Assembly: GCA_030830945.1 (NCBI GenBank)
Contig: JAURLY010000120.1
Span: forward strand, 1-6,102
Reading direction: 5' to 3'
DNA from: Gammaproteobacteria bacterium
Lineage (GTDB): Bacteria; Pseudomonadota; Gammaproteobacteria; Pseudomonadales; GM7GCV1
DNA: 6,102 bases
The position numbers and the translations under genes were made by a program. Each line of letters begins with the position of its first letter. Within the stretch, counting starts at the first letter, position 1. Below are positions 1 to 5,510 of this stretch, one piece after another. The notes beneath the pieces were generated by a model that saw nothing but the letters and a program-made list of their open reading frames with translations, did no database searches and was not told the DNA's origin.

Positions 1-432
1 GAAATGCTTTTCCAGAAACTCAAGCCCGGAAGCGGCGCGATTCCTCGCATCCTCCACCAATTCAGGGTGGGCTGACGCATCATCCCGATACAAGGTTAGC
101 CAAATGACGATCCCCAAAGGCGGAAATGCTGTGCTTTCGGCAAAGTGCAGCCACTGCAGATAGCTCGCACGGGTTGGTGAACCCACCGCCGGAGCAAGTC
201 GTCCTCCAGCATACTGCTCAAGTATGTATTCAGTAATTGCGCCTGATTCCCCAATAGGCTTGCCTGCGTCTTCAATGACAGGCAGCTTTCCAAGGGGTGT
301 ACTCTGGGCAAAGAAGGCAGTTGCGGTCCTTTTGAAATCCACCCTTTCGAGCTCGTACGGTAGGCCCAGTTCTTCGAGTAACCAGGCTATGCGAACTGCC
401 CGTGTGCGTGGGGCAAACCAGAGTTTTATCAT
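1..432 (-). CDS. Glutathione S-transferase family protein, N-terminal 144 residues (3' end beyond the window)
   Basis: This is a cytosolic GST-fold enzyme, expected to conjugate or exchange glutathione on electrophiles; its substrate is unknown. The visible part begins MIKLWFAPRTRAVRI. Residues 1-75 form the thioredoxin-like domain, with GKLPVIED at 48-55 (cis-proline 51) and ESGAI at 62-66, the usual glutathione-binding signature. From about residue 85 the helical domain begins, with YLQWLHFAE at 91-99, typical of bacterial GSTs. Family members are usually about 200-220 residues, so some 60-80 residues are missing to the left. No Ser, Cys or Tyr sits at residues 5-8, where a catalytic residue is often found; Thr10 is the nearest polar candidate. 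The ATG is chosen because the GST fold starts there and GAGGTG lies 8 nt upstream. The frame stays open 95 codons further upstream, with an ATG at 603-601, but that extension shows no GST features. Family call is confident; subfamily is not. Confidence 0.9.
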   Translation of the reverse strand, partial: MIKLWFAPRTRAVRIAWLLEELGLPYELERVDFKRTATAFFAQSTPLGKLPVIEDAGKPIGESGAITEYILEQYAGGRLAPAVGSPTRASYLQWLHFAESTAFPPLGIVIWLTLYRDDASAHPELVEDARNRAASGLEFLEKHF

Positions 433-468
433 GGCGATTTCACCTCGTAGAATTAGTACTTGATGCTC

Positions 469-496
469 ATTATCGTGCAACCAAATGGTACCGCAA
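469..496 (-). promoter_or_regulatory. Possible promoter of the GST-like gene
   Basis: On the minus strand, TTGCGG (496-491) is followed after 16 nt by GATAAT (474-469), which matches the sigma70 -10 consensus at 5 of 6 positions. The -35 matches at only 3 of 6. It lies 37 nt upstream of the GST start codon, a sensible leader length. This is inferred from sequence match alone. Confidence 0.3.
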
Positions 497-663
497 CCCT
501 GTCTGACCGAGATTGGTATAACCAGGGAATGAATCGCTACACGCGCCGCCGGTTCCCACCCGGCGAAAGAAACTCCAGCTGCCTCCGTCAGGCTCGACGC
601 CATACCATGCGCTGCAAAGCCCTGCGCTTGATGAACTGGTGACGGGTCGAAGAGACCGAAGGG

Positions 664-951
664 TTGTCTGGGGGTTTCAGGCGGGAAAGGTGTCAGGCGG
701 GGGAGGTGACGGCCTCAGGTATCGGCGAACAAGCATTTCCTGCATTGATGGCTGCCGCGAACAACGAACGAGAGAAATACCACTTCGGCATCCTTTTACA
801 GTTGGAATCCGGGACCAAGGTGTGTCTGCGGCCGTTCCTGCAAACGCAGGGTATGGAATTTGTGGAGAGCCAAGGATTTGTAACAGGTTTCCAGGACCGA
901 ACTCCGAACCTGGGCCGAACTGCTAAGTTTCTGATTCGTATGAAAAATTAG
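664..951 (+). CDS. Doubtful small ORF, unknown function
   Basis: I do not recognise this frame. It would encode up to 95 residues from a TTG, or about 81 from a GTG at 706 that follows a purine-rich GGGGGAG. The middle reads like real protein: mixed hydrophobic and charged residues, with FPALMAAANNEREKYHFG and then LLQLESGTKVCLRPFLQ. The C-terminus is basic and ends in RMKN. No signal peptide, membrane segment or known motif is visible, and no convincing ribosome site precedes a standard start codon. An overlapping frame (639-926) is equally open, so openness alone proves little. It may be the 3' remnant of a decayed gene or non-coding. Upstream, 433-663 holds only the GST promoter region and no gene I can support. 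Confidence 0.22.
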   Translation: MSGGFRRERCQAGEVTASGIGEQAFPALMAAANNEREKYHFGILLQLESGTKVCLRPFLQTQGMEFVESQGFVTGFQDRTPNLGRTAKFLIRMKN

Positions 952-954
952 TAA

Positions 955-981
955 TTCGCCAACTATACATCGGGCTATAAT
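955..981 (+). promoter_or_regulatory. Probable promoter of the serine hydrolase gene
   Basis: A perfect TATAAT -10 box lies at 976-981. The best upstream element is TTCGCC at 955-960 (3 of 6 matches, 15-nt spacer), so activity would rest mainly on the -10. Transcription would begin near 988, giving a leader of about 34 nt before the ATG at 1022. The -10 sits inside an inverted repeat listed separately, which may allow a regulator to block it. Confidence 0.5.
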
Positions 982-989
982 CCAGCCCG
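971..989. repeat. Inverted repeat spanning the -10 box (possible operator)
   Basis: CGGGCT (971-976) and AGCCCG (984-989) are perfect 6-bp inverted copies separated by 7 nt. The TATAAT -10 of the downstream hydrolase gene starts in the left arm and continues through the spacer. This is the position expected for a repressor site, though a 6-bp repeat can arise by chance. No regulator gene is adjacent in the window. Confidence 0.4.
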
Positions 990-1021
990 GTATGAATGGA
1001 TAGCAGGTGAGTCTGGGTACG

Positions 1022-2305
1022 ATGGATGGTTTTCAAGTGAAGGGCGATGTAGCGCACGGTTTTGAGTCGGTTAAACAGCTTTTTACGCAACAAATGCGCA
1101 CTCTGGCAGAGGATAACGCCCAGCTATGTGTCTACCACCGTGGAAAGAAAGTGGTGGACCTGTGGGCATCTGCCACCGGTGATGAGACCTTCGCGGCGGA
1201 TTCCCTGGTCAATATTTTCAGCAGTGGCAAGAGCCTGGAGGCCATTGCCGTCGGCACTCTTGTCAGCCGCGGTCTTCTTGAGTACGACGCAAGGATTACG
1301 CAATACTGGCCCGAGTTTGGAGCCAAGGGCAAGGATGGGGTAACGGTTGCCGACCTGATGCGGCACGAGGCCGGCCTTGCCAATTTCGATACCCCCCTCG
1401 ATGCTGAGGACCTGTTTACTGACAACATCAAGAACAACGCCGTTGGCCAGGTGATAGAGCAACACGAACTGAGCTACAAGGCAGGTCGTAAGCGCGAGTA
1501 CCACGCCATCACACGTGGCTGGATCGTCAATGAGCTGTTTCGTCGCGTTGATCCAGGCGGTCGTACCATAGGCGAGTTTCTGCGGCAGGAAATCAGTGGC
1601 CCACTGGGCGCGGATGTTTTCGTGGGTGTACAGGAAAAGGAGCGGCAGCGCATGTTCCCGGTAAAGCCGCTGGGCTTTGGCTACCAGATTTGGCAGAGCC
1701 TGTTGCCGCGCTTCCTGGGCAGGCGAGTGTTGCACAACGTTTTCCAGTTGGTTGCCCGTATTGGCAAGATGATTCCCGCCTTTATCACGGGTGGGCGCAA
1801 TTCGAGGCCGCCACCGGCTTTCAGCGAGATGACCGGCCTGGACTATTTCAATGCCCACGATTTTGGCAAGGGAGAAACGTCCTCCGCCAATGCCACCTGC
1901 TCCGCTCGCGGCCTGGCAATGGTCGGCGCTATCATGTCTGCCGGTGGTAGTCTGGACGGCAGGGAGTTTCTCTCCGAGAGCGCCTGGCGGGCTCTGCACG
2001 CGAAACCCATAGAGTCCATGATGGGAGCAGTCATGCCCACTCGCTTCACCCAGGGCGGGGTGGACTGCTTCCGCCCCTGTGCGCCCGGAAGTCCCATTTT
2101 CGAGCGGGCTTTTAACCAGGGACGCGAAGGCTTTTATGGCTGGATGGGTTTTGGCGGGTCCATCTTTCAGTGGCACCCGGGCAAGGATATCAGCTTCGCT
2201 TTTGTGCCCACGTCCTTGCACTACCTGGATTTTCTGAACGAACGGGGCAAATGCTACCAGGCGGAAGTTCTGCGCTGCGTAGGGAACTTAAGCGCCGCCG
2301 TTTGA
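1022..2305 (+). CDS. Serine hydrolase of the class C beta-lactamase / family VIII esterase type
   Basis: A 427-residue protein with the serine beta-lactamase/DD-peptidase fold, most like EstB-type esterases and LACTB-related proteins. Likely activity is hydrolysis of an ester or amide by an acyl-serine mechanism; the substrate is unknown. Motifs, numbered from the ATG: the nucleophile motif S-S-G-K at 67-70 (SxxK), preceded by VVDLWAS near 44-50; RHEAGL at 114-119, the family variant of the usual HTSGL; the Tyr motif at 160 in YHAITRGW; and GFGGS at 376-380, in the place of KTG, followed by a strand ending SFAFVPTS. There is no signal peptide, so it should be cytoplasmic. The length fits the family. 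ATG 1022 is preferred because AGGTGA lies 11 nt upstream. GTG 1007 would add five residues but lacks a ribosome site. The gene stands alone between two gene-poor gaps, converging on the exchanger gene. Confidence 0.9.
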   Translation: MDGFQVKGDVAHGFESVKQLFTQQMRTLAEDNAQLCVYHRGKKVVDLWASATGDETFAADSLVNIFSSGKSLEAIAVGTLVSRGLLEYDARITQYWPEFGAKGKDGVTVADLMRHEAGLANFDTPLDAEDLFTDNIKNNAVGQVIEQHELSYKAGRKREYHAITRGWIVNELFRRVDPGGRTIGEFLRQEISGPLGADVFVGVQEKERQRMFPVKPLGFGYQIWQSLLPRFLGRRVLHNVFQLVARIGKMIPAFITGGRNSRPPPAFSEMTGLDYFNAHDFGKGETSSANATCSARGLAMVGAIMSAGGSLDGREFLSESAWRALHAKPIESMMGAVMPTRFTQGGVDCFRPCAPGSPIFERAFNQGREGFYGWMGFGGSIFQWHPGKDISFAFVPTSLHYLDFLNERGKCYQAEVLRCVGNLSAAV

Positions 2306-2687
2306 ATCAAGGACGCTACTGACTAGTTAACTCAAGGCCCTGGACTGGCGCTACACAAGTTCAGCCCGCTCGTCCGAAAACGAGTAATTTGGCATCACAT
2401 TGAGGCTTATCCGTTGGGGTTTGGGGCATGCGATAGCCATTTTACGAGCAAAAATAAGTTAACTTGTCAGTAACCGAAGGAGGCCGCGGGGGAGGAGGGA
2501 TCATCAGATGCGGCCGTCCGCCAAATGCAATATCTGACGGCAGCGTGTTGGCCCCCCCACTCCAGACTGCGAGTTGTGACCCATACTCATGGCATGGTCG
2601 GGAAGTGTAAGTAGTCTTGTCGTGAAATCAGTGGCAGCCTTTGTCTGGACTGCCCACAGATACTTCTTGGATGGAAAGTGGCCAGAT
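2306..2687. other. Convergent intergenic region without a supported gene
   Basis: Some 380 bp lie between the hydrolase stop and the hairpin behind the exchanger gene. I see no gene here. CTCGT (2369-2373) and ACGAG (2380-2384) form a 5-bp stem followed by TAATTT, a weak candidate terminator for the hydrolase. The palindrome AGTTAACT occurs twice, at 2325-2332 and 2457-2464. A purine-rich tract lies at 2478-2499. Open frames crossing the right half on both strands (2504-2950 minus, 2589-2822 plus) run into the exchanger gene in other frames and look like chance. Confidence 0.5.
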
Positions 2688-2710
2688 AATTGGACTAACG
2701 TCGTCCAATT
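2688..2710 (-). terminator. Perfect 8-bp hairpin just after the exchanger gene (possible terminator)
   Basis: AATTGGAC (2688-2695) and GTCCAATT (2703-2710) are exact inverted copies around a 7-nt loop. Beyond one T/T mismatch the stem continues for three more pairs (AGA/TCT). On the minus strand it begins 2 nt after the exchanger's TAG. There is no T-run on the minus-strand exit, so it is not a classic intrinsic terminator; it could instead be an mRNA 3'-end stabiliser. Confidence 0.4.
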
Positions 2711-2712
2711 TT

Positions 2713-3813
2713 CTACAGCGGAGTCTGTGCCCGGCTTTTCAATTTTAATTGATGATAACGATACGCCGATAGAATCAGAGCAATCGCAGTCAATGGCATC
2801 ACCACCAACATCACCATGCTGAAATCGTTCATCGCATCGTGCTGAGTAGCAGCCATAATCAAGTAAGCTGTGTAGGCGACGTAATAAAATAAGAACAGTG
2901 CCCCATTCCACCGACTGATCACATAACCGGAAAAGAATATCGGTAAGCACATCAGTGCAACACCGATCATGACCGGAATATCGAAACTAATCGCCACGGC
3001 TGGAACTGCAATGCCGCTGGGGGCAACGATGCTGGAAAGCCCCAATACAGATAAAAGGTTAAAGATATTACTGCCGACGATATTTCCAACTGCAATATCG
3101 CGCTCACCACGAATGGCTGCAATCACAGAAGTGGCCAGTTCGGGCAAGGACGTGCCTGCCGCCACTATGGTTAAACCGATAATTAATTCGCTCACGCCGA
3201 AATATTGGGCAATAGTGATCGCACTCCCAACCAACCATTGCGAGCCCAAAACCAACAAAAACAATCCGCCAAAAATCGACGCTCCATCGCGTAAGTAATG
3301 TATGGAGCCATCAGTATCTTTGTCAGCATATTCCGCTGCATAATCGGCTCTCACATCGGCGTCGGTTTCCCTGCGGCTCTGGAAAATCAGGAAAACCGTA
3401 TAGATTAAAATACCCGCAAATAAAACTGCACCTTCCGACCTGCCAACATTTCCATCCAGTCCAAAAAGCAGCACTAACAGGGACGCGACGATCATTAAGG
3501 GCACATCCAGACGCACCAGTTGTTGATTGACGATCAATGGTGTTACCAGAGCGGAGATGCCCAAAATCAGCAGTATGTTAAAGATATTGCTGCCGACGAC
3601 ATTGCCCAGGGCAAGATCTGCCTGACCCGCAAAGGCTGCACCAATACTTACGGCCATCTCCGGTGCGCTGGTGCCGAAAGCAACGATTGTCAGGCCGATA
3701 ACCAAGGGTGAAACGCCAAATGAAGCCGCTAAGCTAGCGGCACCTTTCACTAACAAATTAGCGCCAGCCACCAGCAAGACCAAACCCAGAGCTAAAAAGC
3801 CAATTGTTTCCAT
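2713..3813 (-). CDS. Calcium/sodium antiporter, YrbG-type CaCA family
   Basis: An inner-membrane exchanger of 366 residues that should move Ca2+ against Na+ (bacterial relatives of the K+-dependent Na+/Ca2+ exchangers). The two alpha repeats that define the family are both intact: GLTIVAFGTSAPE (40-52) with GNVVGSNIFN (70-79), and GLTIVAAGTSLPE (213-225) with GNIVGSNIFN (243-252). The ion-binding glutamates Glu52 and Glu225 are present. The protein is hydrophobic throughout, with about ten membrane segments, split by an acidic loop at 148-170 rich in Asp and Glu. The C-terminal tail (353-366) is basic. Length is slightly above the 310-330 usual for YrbG-like proteins. The start has AGGTG 9 nt upstream. 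It lies 79 nt downstream of the YqhA-family gene on the same strand, so the two are probably co-transcribed. Family call is secure; ion specificity is inferred from the family. Confidence 0.95.
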   Translation of the reverse strand: METIGFLALGLVLLVAGANLLVKGAASLAASFGVSPLVIGLTIVAFGTSAPEMAVSIGAAFAGQADLALGNVVGSNIFNILLILGISALVTPLIVNQQLVRLDVPLMIVASLLVLLFGLDGNVGRSEGAVLFAGILIYTVFLIFQSRRETDADVRADYAAEYADKDTDGSIHYLRDGASIFGGLFLLVLGSQWLVGSAITIAQYFGVSELIIGLTIVAAGTSLPELATSVIAAIRGERDIAVGNIVGSNIFNLLSVLGLSSIVAPSGIAVPAVAISFDIPVMIGVALMCLPIFFSGYVISRWNGALFLFYYVAYTAYLIMAATQHDAMNDFSMVMLVVMPLTAIALILSAYRYHQLKLKSRAQTPL

Positions 3814-3892
3814 TTATCAGAACACCTAAAGAAGAATGTAAGAATAATTTTGCAAGCAGTGGTCTCGCCCTGCTCCAGCCGAAGTGACGCGA

Positions 3893-4468
3893 TCAATGGT
3901 CCGCAGATCGGTGTGTCGCATCCTTGGCCCACTTCAGGGTTTTGGACATCAGGAAATCCGTCCAGGCGATACCGATAGCAGAGAGGATAAACACCGTATG
4001 AATAATTGTCTGCCACATAACGCCTGCCTCTGTATAGTCAGAATCGTCAGCCCCGAGCATATTGATCGCAATAAATGTCTTTAGAAGGTGTATCGAACTG
4101 ATCCCGATAATCGCCATCGCCAGCTTTACCTTGAGCACAGTGGCGTTTACATGGCTGAGCCACTCCGGCTGATCCGGGTGCCCCTGTAAGCGAAGCCTGG
4201 ACACAAAGGTCTCGTAACCGCCCACGATCACCATCACCAGCAGGTTGGAGATCATCACTACGTCGATAAGGCCCAGCACAGCCAGCATGATCAACTGTTC
4301 ACTCAGGGAAGTGGCGCCGCCGATAAGGTGCATCAGCTCCTTCATAAACAGGACGACATATACGCCCTGCGCCACAATCAGCCCAAGGTACAGGGGTAGT
4401 TGCAGCCAGCGTGAGCTGAAGATGAGTTTGGATAGTGGTGACATCATGGGGGGCGTTGCATTGGTCAT
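3893..4468 (-). CDS. yqhA: YqhA / UPF0114 family membrane protein (TIGR00645)
   Basis: A 191-residue inner-membrane protein of the YqhA family, whose biochemical role is unknown. Four membrane segments are visible at about 23-42, 58-82, 115-136 and 151-172. Family landmarks are SSRWLQLPLYLGL (18-30), NLLVMVIVGGYETFVS (75-90) and ISSIHLL (123-129), matching the E. coli YqhA pattern of SRWLL, GGLLVMVMFSGYENFVS and ISSIHLL as I recall it. It is longer than E. coli YqhA (about 164), with extra residues at the N-terminus and at 138-149. The ATG at 4468 has only a weak ribosome site (GGA about 9 nt upstream). A start at Met8 or Met9 is possible but has no better site. It is the first gene of a likely two-gene transcript with the Ca2+/Na+ exchanger, which hints at a membrane or ion-homeostasis role; that link is inference. 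Confidence 0.93.
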   Translation of the reverse strand: MTNATPPMMSPLSKLIFSSRWLQLPLYLGLIVAQGVYVVLFMKELMHLIGGATSLSEQLIMLAVLGLIDVVMISNLLVMVIVGGYETFVSRLRLQGHPDQPEWLSHVNATVLKVKLAMAIIGISSIHLLKTFIAINMLGADDSDYTEAGVMWQTIIHTVFILSAIGIAWTDFLMSKTLKWAKDATHRSADH

Positions 4469-4543
4469 GGATTATTCCAGATTGAATTTGATCGGTACCA
4501 TCTCACTATGCTGATGAATTGGAAATTCGCCATGCACTGGCAG

Positions 4544-4572
4544 ATTCTACCTAAAAAAGAATACAAGTGTAA
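4544..4572 (-). promoter_or_regulatory. Possible promoter of the yqhA-exchanger transcript
   Basis: On the minus strand, TAGAAT (4549-4544; 5 of 6 to the -10 consensus) lies 17 nt after a weak -35-like TTACAC (4572-4567). It would give a leader of about 70 nt before the yqhA ATG. The weak -35 and the inverted repeat directly upstream suggest an activator-dependent promoter, but this is inferred only from position. Confidence 0.3.
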
Positions 4573-4586
4573 TCGAACTATTCGAT
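4572..4586. repeat. Inverted repeat upstream of yqhA (possible regulator site)
   Basis: ATCGAA (4572-4577) and TTCGAT (4581-4586) are perfect inverted copies around CTA. A related TTATCGAT lies at 4601-4608. The element abuts the putative -35 of yqhA, where an activator would bind. I cannot name the regulator. Confidence 0.35.
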
Positions 4587-4755
4587 ACTATTATCAGTAA
4601 TTATCGATGTGACAGTAATCATCGCCTCGCACAACCATCGTTCGGATTTGACAAGCATCAGCTGGTGTAAATGCGGATAGTGATACAGGCGTCTATCGAC
4701 TCCTCATCATATAGGGGGACACCGGCATTTATTACACTGATTTTGCGAAGATCTT
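4587..4755. other. Intergenic stretch with no supported gene
   Basis: Between the repeat upstream of yqhA and the beta-barrel remnant I see no gene, RNA or clear terminator. It is AT-rich at its left end. The palindrome AAGATCTT (4748-4755) touches the stop of the remnant but is not followed by a T-run in the direction of its reading. Confidence 0.4.
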
Positions 4756-4872
4756 TTAATGGAAAGAATACCGAAGTCCCACGCAGGAGCCATTATAGGC
4801 ATAGCCGGCCTGCAGATTGAACGGGTAAAACGCAGCCGGGGTATTGAGGTATGGGCCAGGGTAGGCACAGGG
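4756..4872 (-). pseudogene. Decayed C-terminus of an outer-membrane beta-barrel protein, TonB-dependent-receptor-like
   Basis: Read on the minus strand, 38 codons up to a TAA give a stretch containing FYPFNLQAGYAYNG and ending GLRYSFH. The pattern 'FNLQAGYxxNGxxxGLRYSF' is that of the last two strands of an outer-membrane barrel such as a TonB-dependent receptor: alternating polar and hydrophobic residues, a Gly-Tyr turn, and a terminal strand close to a final Phe, the signal for barrel assembly. A TGA (4875-4873) closes the frame upstream, there is no start codon, and the next gene's stop lies only 11 nt beyond. It is therefore a remnant, not a gene. The extra His after the Phe is unusual. 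The assignment rests on pattern recognition over a short stretch. Confidence 0.45.
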
Positions 4873-4885
4873 TCAAGGCTGCCAA

Positions 4886-5344
4886 TCAGTCGTCCAGCCT
4901 GATTTCAACCAATATCAACTTTCCGGCGATTGTTGCCAGACTTGCCTCAACTACTTCCCCGTGAGCATCCAACTTAAGACCGTAGACCTTGGCGTCTCTG
5001 GGCAGGGCGCGGATGAAACGGCGCACTCCTTCCCGCAATGCCTCGCTATCACCTTCCAGCAATACCGCAGTGCCAGGGTAGCGCTGGCGGGCGATCTCCA
5101 GTTCAACTTTTACTCCCTCTCCCCGGAAGTTCAGCCACCACCGGGTGCTCTGGTTGGACAGCAGGCGCACAACATTGCCTTCGCAAGTGTAACTCAGTGG
5201 CGTGTTGAGCTTACGGCCACTCTTGCGACCAGTAAAGTGGACGATACCTATGTTGTGGCTGGTTATGCCATGTAGCGGTGATCTGAGCAGGCTGCGCACT
5301 AGCGGGTTGAGAAAGTAGCGGTAAAACCTGTTGCTTGAACTCAT
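4886..5344 (-). CDS. Nitroreductase/quinone-reductase family protein of the deazaflavin-dependent (Ddn-like) split-barrel type
   Basis: A 152-residue soluble protein matching the Ddn/TIGR00026 type of flavin- or F420-binding split barrels. The diagnostic core is FTGRKSGR (37-44), TPLSY (48-52), then LLSNQSTRWWLNF (61-73), corresponding to the family's 'tGRkSGr...tPl...SnxxxxxWxxNL'. In actinobacteria such proteins reduce quinones or nitro compounds with F420H2. Here the cofactor is unknown, since F420 is rare in proteobacteria and no F420 biosynthesis gene is in the window. The N-terminus (5-27) is amphipathic and basic, possibly membrane-associating. Length fits the family. ATG 5344 is the only reasonable start, because an in-frame TAG lies eight codons upstream; the ribosome site (AGGCGAG, about 10 nt away) is weak. 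It is monocistronic, divergent from the lipoprotein gene on the right. Confidence 0.8.
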   Translation of the reverse strand: MSSSNRFYRYFLNPLVRSLLRSPLHGITSHNIGIVHFTGRKSGRKLNTPLSYTCEGNVVRLLSNQSTRWWLNFRGEGVKVELEIARQRYPGTAVLLEGDSEALREGVRRFIRALPRDAKVYGLKLDAHGEVVEASLATIAGKLILVEIRLDD

Positions 5345-5384
5345 GGTGCTGGCTCGCCTGTGGCTCTAGTTGAATAGGTGGCAG

Positions 5385-5390
5385 TTTATA
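5385..5390 (-). promoter_or_regulatory. Possible -10 box for the split-barrel oxidoreductase gene
   Basis: TATAAA on the minus strand (5390-5385) matches the -10 consensus at 5 of 6 positions and is 40 nt upstream of the ATG. No acceptable -35 sits at 16-18 nt; TTGGAA is 20 nt away. Weak evidence. Confidence 0.28.
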
Positions 5391-5459
5391 CCGGACACAT
5401 AGGTAACACATTCCAAACGGAACTCCCCCGACTCTGGATTATGGGTCTAGCCCAAAATC

Positions 5460-5504
5460 CTATAAAAGCCGGACGGTGTGTTCTATAAAAAACCTATAAA
5501 AAAC
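5460..5504. repeat. Phased CTATAAAA direct repeats, including a perfect 11-bp tandem duplication
   Basis: CTATAAAA occurs at 5460-5467, 5483-5490 and 5494-5501. The last two belong to two head-to-tail copies of CTATAAAAAAC (5483-5493 and 5494-5504). The starts are 23 and 11 bp apart, close to whole helical turns, so the A-tracts face one side and should bend the DNA. The repeats lie between the divergent oxidoreductase and lipoprotein genes. They could be a binding site for a nucleoid protein or regulator, or simple slippage. Confidence 0.6.
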
Positions 5505-5510
5505 AATAAG

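Noticed and set aside
224..463. 79-codon plus-strand frame
   Set aside because: It is antisense to the GST-like gene, which has clear family motifs on the minus strand.
460..642. 60-codon plus-strand frame rich in Arg
   Set aside because: The start is a TTG without a ribosome site, the composition resembles a chance frame in GC-rich DNA, and it overlaps the likely GST promoter.
1124..2221. 365-codon open frame on the minus strand
   Set aside because: It lies wholly antisense to the serine hydrolase gene, which has clear catalytic motifs. The antisense translation has no recognisable domain and no promoter or ribosome site.
2325..2464. Two AGTTAACT palindromes as possible integron attC ends or insertion-sequence footprints
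   Set aside because: They do not fit the RYYYAAC/GTTRRRY core pattern, are not part of larger inverted repeats, and no integrase or transposase is present.
2589..2822. 77-codon plus-strand frame starting in the convergent gap
   Set aside because: It runs antisense into the exchanger gene, crosses the hairpin at 2688-2710, and has no ribosome site.
2504..2950. 148-codon minus-strand frame across the 3' end of the exchanger gene
   Set aside because: It overlaps the exchanger coding sequence in another frame and has no family features.
2969..3298. 109-codon plus-strand frame
   Set aside because: It is antisense to the second alpha repeat of the exchanger, so its openness follows from the codon pattern of that gene.
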